From Rhodobacter sp. (GTDB lineage Bacteria; Pseudomonadota; Alphaproteobacteria; Rhodobacterales; Rhodobacteraceae), in contig JAIXUH010000026.1 of assembly GCA_027484145.1 (NCBI GenBank), positions 310,001-374,000 on the forward strand: DNA of 64,000 nucleotides. Direction: 5' to 3'. A model generated the notes under the pieces. That model was not told the DNA's origin. It saw only the letters and a program-made list of their open reading frames with translations, and did not search any database. Positions 51,353 through 60,396 of the stretch are shown piece after piece. Numbering within the stretch: position 1 is the first letter of the stretch; each line of letters opens with the position of its first letter. The position numbers and the translations under genes were made by a program.

Positions 51353-52936
51353 ATGACGGATCAACTCGACCGTTTTGTAGCGGCCGCAAAGATGGGTCGC
51401 ATGACTCGTCGCGACTTTGTTGGTCGCACCACGGCCATGGGCCTTTCGATGGGCCTTGCCTCTGCACTTTACACCAAGGCCGCACATGCGCAGGCCAAAA
51501 AGGGCGGCCTGATCAAGGTTGGCATGGCAGGCGGTGAATCCACCAACTCGCTGGACCCGGCGCTGGCCGCATCGGAAGTGCCGTTTGTCGTCAACATGAC
51601 ATGGGGCGAAATGCTGGTCGAGGTTGGGCCGACCGGAGAAATCCAGATGCGGATCGCCGAAGAAGTGTCGTCGAACGCCGAAGCCACTGAATGGAAGTTC
51701 AAGATCCGCTCGGGCGTCGAATTCCACGATGGCAAGACCGTAACGGCAGATGACGTCGTGGCCACGCTGAAGCGCCACACCGATGAAAAAGCCCAGTCGG
51801 GTGCGCTTGGCATTGTGCAGGGCATTTCTGAGATGTCGGCCGAAGGCGACATGGTCACGCTGAAGCTGACGGCGGGCAACGCTGACCTGCCGTTCCTGAT
51901 GGCGGACTATCACCTTGTGATTCAGCCGGGTGGCGGCGTCGACAACCCGGCTGCGGGTATTGGTGCCGGCCCCTATAAGGTGGTGGTGAACGAGCCGGGC
52001 GTGCGCCATGGCTTTGAAAAGTTCGCCAACTATTTCGACGACAGCATCGGCCATGCCGACCAGACCGAGATCTATGTGATCAACGACAATACGGCGCGGG
52101 TTGCGGCGTTGCAGTCGGGTCAGGTGCACATGATGAACCGTGTGGACCCCAAGATTGCCGAACTGCTGAAGAACGCCCCCGGCGTGCAGGTCAAGCACGT
52201 GGCCGGTCGCGGCCACTATGTGTTCATCATGCATGTGGACAAGCCGCCGTTTGACAACAACGACCTGCGGATGGCGCTGAAGCTGGCGATCAACCGTCAG
52301 GAAATGGTCGACAAGATCCTTGGCGGTCTGGGCAGCATCGGCAACGACTTCCCGATCAACGCCGCTTATCCGCTGTTCGACGACACCATCCCGCAGCGCG
52401 AATATGATGCGGCAGCGGCGGCCGAAGCCTACAAGAAATCGGGCCATGATGGGTCGCCCATCATCCTGCGGACGGCCCCCGGAGCCTTCCCCGGCGCGGT
52501 CGAAGCGGCACAATTGTTCCAGCAGACAGCGGCAGCCGCCGGGATTCCGCTGGAAATCAAGCGCGAGCCCGATGACGGCTATTGGTCGAACGTCTGGAAC
52601 GTGGAACCCTTCTGCGCCAGCTACTGGGGCGGACGTCCGGTGCAGGACCAGATGTATTCCACGGCCTATCTGTCAACGGCAGACTGGAACGACACCAAGT
52701 TCAAGAACGCCAAGTTCGACGAACTGCTGTTGGCCGCACGGGCCGAACTGGATCAGGCCAAGCGCAAGGCAACCTATTCGGAAATGGCCCACATCATCCG
52801 CGATGAAGGCGGCCTGATCCTGCCGATGTTCAACGATTTCGTCGATGCGGTGCGCGATGAGGTCGGTGGCTGGGAAGCCGACCCGAATGGCGAGCTGATG
52901 AATGGCCGCGGCCACGTCCGCTGCTGGCTGGCATAA
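51353..52936 (+). CDS. peptide/nickel-type ABC transporter substrate-binding protein (SBP_bac_5)
   Basis: 527 residues with a Tat-like signal (MTRRDFVGRTTAMGLSMGLA, cleaved around AHAQA at about residue 47). SBP_bac_5 features include TNSLDPALAASEVPF, FKIRSGVEFHDGKTVTADDVV and ALKLAINRQEMVDKIL. It lies in the periplasm and would bind a peptide, opine, glycoside or similar. It is first of the importer genes, with a ribosome site AGGGAGACCAAGG. Confidence 0.92.
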   Translation: MTDQLDRFVAAAKMGRMTRRDFVGRTTAMGLSMGLASALYTKAAHAQAKKGGLIKVGMAGGESTNSLDPALAASEVPFVVNMTWGEMLVEVGPTGEIQMRIAEEVSSNAEATEWKFKIRSGVEFHDGKTVTADDVVATLKRHTDEKAQSGALGIVQGISEMSAEGDMVTLKLTAGNADLPFLMADYHLVIQPGGGVDNPAAGIGAGPYKVVVNEPGVRHGFEKFANYFDDSIGHADQTEIYVINDNTARVAALQSGQVHMMNRVDPKIAELLKNAPGVQVKHVAGRGHYVFIMHVDKPPFDNNDLRMALKLAINRQEMVDKILGGLGSIGNDFPINAAYPLFDDTIPQREYDAAAAAEAYKKSGHDGSPIILRTAPGAFPGAVEAAQLFQQTAAAAGIPLEIKREPDDGYWSNVWNVEPFCASYWGGRPVQDQMYSTAYLSTADWNDTKFKNAKFDELLLAARAELDQAKRKATYSEMAHIIRDEGGLILPMFNDFVDAVRDEVGGWEADPNGELMNGRGHVRCWLA

Positions 52937-52946
52937 GGGCGGATCG

Positions 52947-53903
52947 GTGCATCCCATTCTTCTTCTGGTGGTCCAGCGCGTTGCGCTGGGCCTCCTTTTG
53001 CTGCTGGCGGTTTCAGCTGTCATCTTTCTGGGGGTCGAGGCCCTGCCCGGTGACACCGCGCAGGCCATACTGGGCCAGTCGGCCACGCCACAAGCGCTTG
53101 AAAACCTGCGGGCGCAGATGGGCCTCGATCAGCCGCCTTTGACGCGGTATTTCAGTTGGCTAGGCGGTCTGATGACCGGAGATATGGGGCTGTCGCTGAC
53201 CAACGGGCAGGACATTGCCCAGGGCATCGGCCAACGTCTGGGCAACACGCTGTTCCTTGCGTTCTGGGCGGCGGTGATTTCGGTGCCGCTGGCCATTCTG
53301 CTGGGCCTGGTCGCCGCGCGCTATCAGGGCCGCTGGCCCGACAAGCTGATTTCCGGTGTGACCTTGTCCACCATCAGCCTGCCCGAATTCGTGGTGGGCT
53401 ATCTCGTGCTCTATTTCCTTGCGGTGAAATGGCAGATTTTCCCGTCCGTCGCGATGGTGTTTCCGGGCATGGGCATCTTTGAGCGGCTGAATGCCGTGAT
53501 CCTGCCGGTGATCGTGCTGGTGCTGGTGGTGCTGGCCCATATGATGCGGATGACGCGCGCCGCGATCCTGAACGTGATGCAATCGGCCTATATCGAGACG
53601 GCCGAGTTGAAGGGCCTTGGCCCGATGCAGGTGATCTGGCGCCATGCCTTTCCCAATGCCATTGCCCCCGTCGTCAACGTGGTAATGCTGAACCTTGCCT
53701 ATCTGGTGGTGGGCGTTGTGGTGGTCGAAGTGGTCTTTGTCTATCCCGGCATGGGGCAATATCTGGTGGACCATGTGGCCAAGCGCGACCTGCCGGTGGT
53801 GCAGGCCGCGGGTCTGATCTTTGCCGCCGTCTATATCGGCCTGAACATTCTGGCGGACGTGATCTCGATCCTTGCCAACCCGCGGTTGAGGCACCCGAAA
53901 TGA
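52947..53903 (+). CDS. ABC transporter permease (DppB-like)
   Basis: 318 residues from GTG 52947 (AAGGGCGGATCG upstream; an ATG at 52902 lies inside the preceding gene). About six membrane spans. FLGVEALPGDTAQAILG and ENLRAQMGLDQPPLTRYFSWL match the DppB-type N-terminus, and the EAA loop is ETAELKGLGPMQVIWRHAFPNA. It forms a heterodimer with the next permease. Confidence 0.93.
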   Translation: MHPILLLVVQRVALGLLLLLAVSAVIFLGVEALPGDTAQAILGQSATPQALENLRAQMGLDQPPLTRYFSWLGGLMTGDMGLSLTNGQDIAQGIGQRLGNTLFLAFWAAVISVPLAILLGLVAARYQGRWPDKLISGVTLSTISLPEFVVGYLVLYFLAVKWQIFPSVAMVFPGMGIFERLNAVILPVIVLVLVVLAHMMRMTRAAILNVMQSAYIETAELKGLGPMQVIWRHAFPNAIAPVVNVVMLNLAYLVVGVVVVEVVFVYPGMGQYLVDHVAKRDLPVVQAAGLIFAAVYIGLNILADVISILANPRLRHPK

Positions 53904-54712
53904 GGATGCCATTCTCCGCCCTTCTGGGACTGATCTTCACCGGCGCGTTCTTTTTCGCCGCCATCTTTGCGCCGCTGATTGCGCCCTATGACATGGCCGA
54001 GGTCGTGGGCGGCGTGTGGGACCCGGTTTCCGCCACACATTGGTTCGGCACCGATGCCATTGGCCGCGACATGCTGACCCGCATGATCTATGGCGGCCAG
54101 ACCACGATCTTTGTCGCCTCGGCGGCGACGATCCTGAGCTTTGTTCTCGGCTCGATCCTTGGGTTCACCGCTGCAGTGACGGGGGGATGGGTGGACCAGA
54201 TCCTGTCTCGGATCGTGGATCTGATCATGGCCATTCCGTCGCTGATTCTGGCGCTGGTGATCCTGTCGGTGACGCCTGTCACGCTGACCGTGCTGATCCT
54301 TGTCATGGGTCTGCTGGATGCGACGCGGGTGTTCCGGCTAAGTCGCGCGGTGGCGGTGGACATCACAGTGATGGATTATGTCGAGGCCGCCCGGTTGCGT
54401 GGCGAGGGCTGGGCCTGGATCATCTTTCGCGAGATCCTGCCCAATGCCCTTTCGCCATTGGTGGCGGAACTGGGCCTGCGCTTCATCTTTGCTGTGCTGT
54501 TCATTTCGACCCTGTCCTTCCTTGGGCTGGGCATCCAGCCGCCGCTGGCGGATTGGGGTGGCATCGTCAAGGAAAACTCGGCCGGACTGGTGTACGGCAT
54601 TCCTGCCGCGCTGATCCCGGCCTTTGCCATCGCGGCACTGGCGATTTCGGTCAACCTTGTGGCCGACTGGGTGCTGAGCCGCACGACCAGCCTGAAGGGC
54701 GGGCGCGGATGA
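53900..54712 (+). CDS. ABC transporter permease (DppC-like)
   Basis: 270 residues, starting in the DppB stop (ATGA). An N-terminal span is followed by HWFGTDAIGRDMLTRMIYG, the DppC signature, and an EAA loop EAARLRGEGWAWIIFREILPNALS. About six spans in all. Confidence 0.93.
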   Translation: MRMPFSALLGLIFTGAFFFAAIFAPLIAPYDMAEVVGGVWDPVSATHWFGTDAIGRDMLTRMIYGGQTTIFVASAATILSFVLGSILGFTAAVTGGWVDQILSRIVDLIMAIPSLILALVILSVTPVTLTVLILVMGLLDATRVFRLSRAVAVDITVMDYVEAARLRGEGWAWIIFREILPNALSPLVAELGLRFIFAVLFISTLSFLGLGIQPPLADWGGIVKENSAGLVYGIPAALIPAFAIAALAISVNLVADWVLSRTTSLKGGRG

Positions 54713-54847
54713 ACCCAAGGCGGGAAGTGTGGTGGATGTTCTGGGGGCTTCACGTCCCCCTCAGCGCATTGGTTTCTCGAACACATGGCGAACCCAATGC
54801 GCGAACCTGTGGGATGTCTCCAGACAGAAAATGGCAAGGAGTCCGGG
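54713..54847. repeat. operon-internal gap with inverted repeats and a degenerate repeat copy D
   Basis: The 135-base gap between permease and ATPase genes has GGGGG/CCCCC near 54743-54760, a 9-base inverted repeat GCGCATTGG/CCAATGCGC (54764-54802), and at 54811-54834 a degraded copy of the dispersed core (GGGATGTCTCCAGACAGAAAATGG). Confidence 0.6.
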
Positions 54848-56482
54848 ATGAGTGATACCTTGCTAAGCATCCGCAATCTGCGGATCGAAGCCACATCCTA
54901 TCCGCCGGGCGAGGCGCCGCGCGACGTGGTTCTGGTGGATGATGTGTCGGTTGATCTGCAAAAGGGGCGCGTGCTTGGCCTGATCGGCGAATCCGGCGCG
55001 GGCAAATCCACCATCGGGCTGTCGTCGATGGCCTTTGGCCGGGGTGGGGTGCGGCTGACGGGTGGCAGCATCCTGCTGAACGGGCGCGACATCCGGCTGG
55101 CGGATGCCCGTGCCCTGAGAGGGTTGCGTGGGCGCGAAGTGACCTATGTGGCGCAATCGGCGGCGGCCGCCTTCAATCCGGCACTGCCGCTGATGGAGCA
55201 GGTGATCGAGGCTGCGCTGCACCACGGGATGATGAGTCGGGCCGAGGCCGAGGCCCGGGCCGTGGGTCTGTTCCGCACGCTGGGGCTGCCGAACCCGGAA
55301 AGTTTTGGCGCACGCTATCCGCATCAGGTGTCGGGCGGACAATTGCAACGCGCGATGACGGCGATGGCGCTGTGTCCCAAGCCGGACCTTGTGGTGTTTG
55401 ACGAGCCGACGACGGCGCTGGACGTGACCACGCAGATTGACGTGCTGGCGGCAATCAAGGATGCCATTCGCGATACCGGGGTGGCGGCGCTTTACATCAC
55501 CCACGACCTTGCCGTCGTGGCGCAGGTGGCGGATGACATCCTTGTGCTGCGGCATGGCAAGCGGGTGGAATACGGCACCACCGGGCAGATCATCACCGCC
55601 CCGCGTGAGGCCTATACGCAGGCGCTGGTGTCGGTCCGGTCTATCGACCATCAGGAAAAGCCGGCAGCCCCGGCAGTTTTGTCGGTGCAGAATGTGACGG
55701 CGCGCTATCGCGGCACCAGCTTTGACGTGCTGAAGAATGTGACGCTGGACCTGCCGGCCGGTCAGACCCTCGCCGTGGTGGGCGAAAGCGGATCAGGCAA
55801 ATCCACGCTGGCGCGCGCGATCACCGGGCTTTTGCCGCCGACCCAAGGGCGCATCACCTTTGCCGGGCGCGAGTTGTCGCGGGATCAGCGCTCGCGCAGC
55901 CGGGATGATCTGCGCGAGGTGCAGATGATCTATCAGATGGCCGATACGGCGATGAACCCGCGCCAGACAGTGGGCACCATCATCGGCCGCCCGCTGGAGT
56001 TCTATTTCGGTCTGAAGGGTGAGGCAAAGCGTGCGCGGATTCAGGATCTGCTGGATCAGATCGAGATGGGCAAGGGCTATATCGACCGCTACCCGGCCGA
56101 GTTGTCGGGCGGGCAGAAACAGCGGGTGTGCATCGCACGCGCATTGGCGGCCAAGCCACGGCTGATCATCTGTGATGAAGTGACCAGCGCGCTGGACCCT
56201 CTTGTGGCAGACGGGATCCTGAAGCTGCTGCTGAACCTGCAAGCGCGCGAAGGTGTGGCCTATCTGTTCATCACCCATGATCTCGCCACGGTAAAGGCCA
56301 TCGCCGACCGGATTGCCGTGATGTATCGCGGCGAGGTCGTGCGTTATGGCAGCAAGACCGATGTGCTGACGCCGCCCTTTGACGATTATACCGATCTGTT
56401 GTTGTCGTCGGTACCAGAGATGGAGCTTGGCTGGCTGGAGGCCGTGCTGAAACATCGCAAGATGGCCAGTGCCGGGAACTGA
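54848..56482 (+). CDS. ABC transporter ATP-binding protein, fused DppD-DppF type (two ABC domains)
   Basis: 544 residues from ATG 54848 (AAGGAG six bases upstream). Domain 1: Walker A GESGAGKST near 50-58, signature VSGGQLQRAM, Walker B DLVVFDEPTTALD. Domain 2: Walker A GESGSGKST near 315, signature LSGGQKQRVCIA, Walker B LIICDEVTSALD. A single protein replaces the usual DppD and DppF pair, as in YejF/GsiA-type systems. Confidence 0.93.
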   Translation: MSDTLLSIRNLRIEATSYPPGEAPRDVVLVDDVSVDLQKGRVLGLIGESGAGKSTIGLSSMAFGRGGVRLTGGSILLNGRDIRLADARALRGLRGREVTYVAQSAAAAFNPALPLMEQVIEAALHHGMMSRAEAEARAVGLFRTLGLPNPESFGARYPHQVSGGQLQRAMTAMALCPKPDLVVFDEPTTALDVTTQIDVLAAIKDAIRDTGVAALYITHDLAVVAQVADDILVLRHGKRVEYGTTGQIITAPREAYTQALVSVRSIDHQEKPAAPAVLSVQNVTARYRGTSFDVLKNVTLDLPAGQTLAVVGESGSGKSTLARAITGLLPPTQGRITFAGRELSRDQRSRSRDDLREVQMIYQMADTAMNPRQTVGTIIGRPLEFYFGLKGEAKRARIQDLLDQIEMGKGYIDRYPAELSGGQKQRVCIARALAAKPRLIICDEVTSALDPLVADGILKLLLNLQAREGVAYLFITHDLATVKAIADRIAVMYRGEVVRYGSKTDVLTPPFDDYTDLLLSSVPEMELGWLEAVLKHRKMASAGN

Positions 56483-56489
56483 CCCATCG

Positions 56490-56526
56490 GCATTTTCTGT
56501 CTGCAAATATCCTCGCCGGAGGCACC
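56490..56526. repeat. dispersed intergenic repeat, copy E
   Basis: CATTTTCTGTCTG, CAAATATCC and TCGCCGGAGGCACCCG on the plus strand match copy A-right closely. It fills the gap between the ATPase and phosphodiesterase genes. Confidence 0.8.
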
Positions 56527-56571
56527 CGCACGCAGCCAAGGGGCGCTGGTGGACGTAAAGAAGGTAACGGC

Positions 56572-57405
56572 ATGCAAAAGCTTCTTCTCATCATCATTGA
56601 CGGCGTGCCCTATCGCAATTGGCGGCGGCTGTTTGGCAATCTGGAAGGCTGGGTGCAGCAGGGCGCTGCACGGGTCTGGCGGATGCGGTCGGTTTTGCCG
56701 TCAACCAGCGCGTCATGCTATGCGTCAATCCACACCGGCGTGCCGCCACAGGTGCACAAGGTCTGGGGCAATGAGGCTGTCTATCGGCTGAACCTGCCCG
56801 ACATCTTTTCCGAGGTCAGCAGCGCAGGCGGCAAGACTGGGGCCGTGACGCATTCGTTCTGGTCGGAATTCTTCAACCGGGCGCCGTTCGATCTGGTCCG
56901 CGATATCGAATATGACGAACCGGGCGGGCCGATCACCCATGGCCGGTTTCACACGATGACGGGCTATGGCAACATCAACCAGATGACGCCATCGGACGTG
57001 GACCTTTTCGCCACGCTGACGCGGCTGTGCGAGGTGAAGGGGATAGACTACGGCATCCTGCACACCTGCACGCTGGACAGCATGGGGCATCGTTTCTACC
57101 ACGACTGCGAAGAGATGGATCATGCCTGCTATGTGATGGATGCCATGCTGGCGCCCTTTTTGCAGCGCTGGCGCGACGCGGGCTATGAGGTGATCGTCAC
57201 CGCCGACCATGGTCAGGACGCGCGCGGCCATCATGGCGGCACGGGGGACGATCAGCAGGACTTTGCCTTCTACTATTTTGGCGACAGCGTTATGCCTGCG
57301 GGTGATGTGGTGCTGGACCAATTGGCATTGGCCCCGTCGATCCTGACACGGATGGGGGTTACCGTGCCCCGGACCATGACGGCGGCACCGTTCTTTCAGC
57401 CCTGA
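56572..57405 (+). CDS. alkaline-phosphatase-superfamily phosphodiesterase/pyrophosphatase-like protein
   Basis: 277 residues. LLLIIIDGVPY (first metal Asp), LPSTSASCYASIHTG with the Thr/Ser nucleophile (about 44-45), and VTADHGQDARGHHGGTGDD (metal Asp/His pair) define the type I phosphodiesterase/nucleotide pyrophosphatase family. It is short (277) for the family and has no signal peptide, so it acts in the cytosol. It follows the ABC importer; its substrate may be the imported compound. Confidence 0.88.
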   Translation: MQKLLLIIIDGVPYRNWRRLFGNLEGWVQQGAARVWRMRSVLPSTSASCYASIHTGVPPQVHKVWGNEAVYRLNLPDIFSEVSSAGGKTGAVTHSFWSEFFNRAPFDLVRDIEYDEPGGPITHGRFHTMTGYGNINQMTPSDVDLFATLTRLCEVKGIDYGILHTCTLDSMGHRFYHDCEEMDHACYVMDAMLAPFLQRWRDAGYEVIVTADHGQDARGHHGGTGDDQQDFAFYYFGDSVMPAGDVVLDQLALAPSILTRMGVTVPRTMTAAPFFQP

Positions 57406-57431
57406 CGTCGGCACGGGGTGGGTGGCGTGAC

Positions 57432-57455
57432 CTTGCGGCGCGGCTTCGCCGCAAG
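57432..57455. terminator. hairpin between convergent phosphodiesterase and class II aldolase genes
   Basis: CTTGCGGCG and CGCCGCAAG form a perfect 9-base stem with a CGGCTT loop, followed by CCTTTCC on the plus strand. It lies 27 bases after the stop. Confidence 0.6.
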
Positions 57456-57462
57456 CCTTTCC

Positions 57463-57492
57463 TGTCGCCTGCGCGCGGTCGCGCTTGGCTCC
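57463..57492. repeat. copy F of the A-right tail repeat
   Basis: This 30-base stretch (from TGTCGCCTGCGCGC to TTGGCTCC) matches 34738-34767 on the opposite strand with one mismatch. Here it is not attached to a CAAATATCC core, so the tail can occur alone. Confidence 0.75.
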
Positions 57493-57521
57493 GCAGCGGG
57501 GGCAGGGCCCCCGCGCAACGG

Positions 57522-58268
57522 TCAGCTGGCGTAGCCTGGGCTTTCGACGTTGAGCAGGGCCTTGATCTCGGACAGGTGGTCACGGGCATATCCGGGATAG
57601 TCTTCCCATTCGCGCGCTGTCTTTTCGGCGATGGCATCGGGCAGCACGCGCAGCGGGCGGCCCGTTTGCAGTGCGCGGATATAGGTTTCGGCAGCGCGTT
57701 CGAAATAGGTCAGGCGGTTGAAGGTTTCGGCCACGGTATGGCCGATCACCAGCACGCCATGGTTGCCCATGACCATGGTCGATATCTTAGGGTCGGCCAG
57801 AAGGCGCGCACAGCGTTCGCCTTCGGCCTCAAACGCCATGCCGCCATAGGCGTCATCCACCACGACGCGATTGTGGAACATGGCGCTGTTCTGGTCGATG
57901 GCGGGCAGGTGCGAGTCCGCAAGGCTGGCCAGCACGGTGGCATGGATGGAATGCACATGCATGACACATCGCGCATGCGGGCAGGCGCGGTGGATGGCGC
58001 CGTGCAGGCCCCATGCGGTGGGGTCGGGCGCATCGGGGCGCTGCATCGTGCGGGGATCATCGGCATCAATCTCGACCAGAGACGAGGCGGTCAGCCGGGC
58101 GAAGTGGCGGCCCTTGGGGTTGATCAGGAATTGCGTGCCGGACGGGTTGACGGCAAGGCTGAAGTGATTGGCCACGGCCTCGTGCATGTTCAGCTTGACC
58201 GTCCAGCGGAAAGCGGCGGCCAGATCAACGCGGTCTGACCAGTGGGTGATGTTCGGGGTGGCGGTCAT
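57522..58268 (-). CDS. class II aldolase/adducin family protein
   Basis: 248 residues. VANHFSLAV, FLINPKGRHFARLTASSLVEID, zinc ligands in CVMHVHSIHATVLA and NHGVLVIG carry the class II aldolase fold (FucA/AraD/adducin). Some members are decarboxylases or epimerases. It overlaps the upstream esterase by 4 bases. The substrate is unknown. Confidence 0.9.
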   Translation of the reverse strand: MTATPNITHWSDRVDLAAAFRWTVKLNMHEAVANHFSLAVNPSGTQFLINPKGRHFARLTASSLVEIDADDPRTMQRPDAPDPTAWGLHGAIHRACPHARCVMHVHSIHATVLASLADSHLPAIDQNSAMFHNRVVVDDAYGGMAFEAEGERCARLLADPKISTMVMGNHGVLVIGHTVAETFNRLTYFERAAETYIRALQTGRPLRVLPDAIAEKTAREWEDYPGYARDHLSEIKALLNVESPGYAS

Positions 58269-59194
58269 GGGGATTCCTTGAAAGGCCAGTCGCCCTTGGC
58301 GAAGGCGGACAGGGTGGCGGTGATGCGGCCAAAGCTGGCGCGGGCTCGGTCAACACTGCTGCGGGCCCTTAGATAGCCGTGCACAAGGCCGGGTTCAGTG
58401 ATGGCCTGCGCTTTTCCCCCGGCGGAGCGGATGCGGGCTGCATAAGCGGCGGCATCATCGGCCAGCGGGTCGCAAGCGGCCGCGATGGCCAGCGTGGGTG
58501 GCAGGCGGGTGAAATCACTGTCTTGCAAGGGTGCGCTGGTGGCATCGCCTTCGGGTTCGGCCCCGGCATGGCGGATGCGGGCATAGAATGCCACGTCATC
58601 GGCGGTCAGCATCGGGGCATGGGCATGGGTGCGATAGCTGCCGCTGGAGCGGTCGCCACCCAAGCCGGGATAGACCAGCACCATGCCCAGCACCCGCGGA
58701 TCGCGCAGGCTGTGCGCCACGGCGGCCGCAAGGTTTCCACCCGCGCTGTCGCCCGCCAGAAGGATCGGGCCGGGCGTGGCCTGGGTCACGGCAAGGCAAT
58801 CGTCAAAGGCGGCGGGGTGGCGGTGTTCGGGGCACAGGCGGTAATCAACCGCCAGCACGGCAAGCCCGGTTGCCGCGCAGATTTCGGCACAGACATCATC
58901 ATGGCTGTGCAGTCCACCCACCACGAACCCGCCACCATGAAAGTAAAGCACAACGGGCCGCTCCTTTGACCCTGCCGCATGATAGCGGCGGCAGGGCACG
59001 CCTGCGACGGATTCATCCTGCGCCGTGACCCCCGGCGGATAGCCGCGAAAGAACACGCGGCACATCCGGTCATAGATCAGCCGCTGATCGGCAATCGACA
59101 GGGTCGCGGTATCCGGCGGATAGGCCGCATCGGTGGCCCGGATAAAGGCCCATGTCTGTTGATCGATAAGGGATTGGTAATCCGGGCCTGCCAT
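58265..59194 (-). CDS. alpha/beta hydrolase, HSL (lipase/esterase) family
   Basis: 309 residues from ATG 59194, picked because AAGG lies upstream and the family starts at MAGPDYQSLID; ATGs at 59221 and 59269 are alternatives. The oxyanion motif HGGGF (86-90), nucleophile Ser in GDSAGGN (148-154), and C-terminal Asp/His in ACDPLADD and LVHGYL give a complete triad. It is a cytosolic short-chain esterase type and is coupled to the class II aldolase gene. Confidence 0.92.
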   Translation of the reverse strand: MAGPDYQSLIDQQTWAFIRATDAAYPPDTATLSIADQRLIYDRMCRVFFRGYPPGVTAQDESVAGVPCRRYHAAGSKERPVVLYFHGGGFVVGGLHSHDDVCAEICAATGLAVLAVDYRLCPEHRHPAAFDDCLAVTQATPGPILLAGDSAGGNLAAAVAHSLRDPRVLGMVLVYPGLGGDRSSGSYRTHAHAPMLTADDVAFYARIRHAGAEPEGDATSAPLQDSDFTRLPPTLAIAAACDPLADDAAAYAARIRSAGGKAQAITEPGLVHGYLRARSSVDRARASFGRITATLSAFAKGDWPFKESP

Positions 59195-59396
59195 GATGCC
59201 GAAACCTTGGTGTGATGCCATCCGGGTGCGATGCCGTGTGACAGTGGCGCGCAAACCGGGTTCGGGCAAGGAAGGAATGGTCGGTGTGGCCTTTGCGGCA
59301 AGTCACGGCAGGAAATGAGACTGCCGCCTAAGATACGGCCTTTGTGTGCCGTTCATAGAACGTGGCTGCCCTGAGGGGTGTTTGGGGGGAATCCGG

Positions 59397-59828
59397 ATGC
59401 AGGTCTTCAGATCGCTTGAAACAGAGGATGTCGCCCTTGTCGGGTGGGGTGTTTCGGTGTTGCTGGCGACGGCGAGCGGGATCGAAGGGCTGACGGCACG
59501 CCGCCTTGCCGGTCTGGGCGGGCAGGTTGATGTGGTGGACCAGTTGTATGACGCCTTGTCGCAGGTGCTGGATGACCCGCGCACGGCACAACTTCTGGTC
59601 ATAGACTGTGATGCCTTTGGCGGGCTTGCAGCCGGACGCCGCGCCTTTGCCATTCTGGAAAATCAGGCTGAACGGTTGCCGATCATCCTGATCTCGGCCG
59701 AATGTCAGGAACAGACCTATCCACACGGGCGCGAGGCGCCGATCGTTCTGCGTTCGCCGGTGTCATCCGTTGCGCTGCGCATTGCCTTTGAAACGGCGTT
59801 TCGTCGGCGGTTTCTGCCGGGCTTTTGA
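59397..59828 (+). CDS. hypothetical protein with degenerate receiver-like fold
   Basis: 143 residues from ATG 59397 (GGGGGAATCCGG upstream). The alternating pattern LLVIDCDAFGG, LPIILISAE and APIVLRSPVSSVALRIAFETAF resembles a response-regulator receiver domain, with Asp in DCD and Ser in SAE at the expected places. The start lacks the usual acidic pair. It stands alone with no kinase or output domain nearby. Confidence 0.65.
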   Translation: MQVFRSLETEDVALVGWGVSVLLATASGIEGLTARRLAGLGGQVDVVDQLYDALSQVLDDPRTAQLLVIDCDAFGGLAAGRRAFAILENQAERLPIILISAECQEQTYPHGREAPIVLRSPVSSVALRIAFETAFRRRFLPGF

Positions 59829-59876
59829 TCTGTCAGACCGCGCGCGGCCCTGCTGCTGAACCGCGTCACGGCACAT

Positions 59877-59909
59877 AATAAAGGGCACCCGAAAAGGGCG
59901 CCCTTTATT
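59877..59909. terminator. bidirectional terminator between cspA and the receiver-like gene
   Basis: AATAAAGGGC (59877-59886) and GCCCTTTATT (59900-59909) form a 10-base stem whose A/T ends serve both directions. Confidence 0.85.
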
Positions 59910-59962
59910 CTAAACTCAGACCTCGTCAGGCCGCCGTGCAGGAGCGCGCCCGACTGGCACGA

Positions 59963-60169
59963 TCAGGCCAGCGAAAGGTTCGTGGCCGACTCGCGGCCGT
60001 CACGGCCTGCTTCGATGTCGAACGTGACGGCTTGACCGTCTTTCAGACCCCGAAGACCAGCACGCTCCAGCGCGGTGATGTGGACGAACACGTCCTTCTT
60101 GCCGCCTTCCGGGGCAATGAAGCCGTAACCCTTGGTTTCATTGAACCATTTCACGGTGCCCTTGGCCAT
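59963..60169 (-). CDS. cspA: cold-shock protein (CspA family)
   Basis: 68 residues. [20 protein letters not shown] carries RNP1 and is followed by [13 protein letters not shown] with RNP2, the complete CSD OB fold that binds single-stranded RNA/DNA. There is about 227 bases of non-coding sequence upstream to the next gene, consistent with the long structured leader typical of cold-shock genes. Confidence 0.96.
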   Translation of the reverse strand: MAKGTVKWFNETKGYGFIAPEGGKKDVFVHITALERAGLRGLKDGQAVTFDIEAGRDGRESATNLSLA

Positions 60170-60396
60170 CGTGAAGTCTCCTGTCGAAATGCCGCCCGCG
60201 GGATTGCGGCGGCCCGGCGCAGTCAGCTGATAGTCGATTGCTGTGCCGTTGGTCGGAGACAGTGGTCGAAAAAGTAAACGCGCAATAAAGTTATGGGTGC
60301 GAATGTGCCAAAAAGCAAGGTTTTTTGTATAAACTCATGGGTTGGCACCGTGACAGGGCAAAAGATGCCCTGAAACGGGCAGTGCAACCCGTGGTT

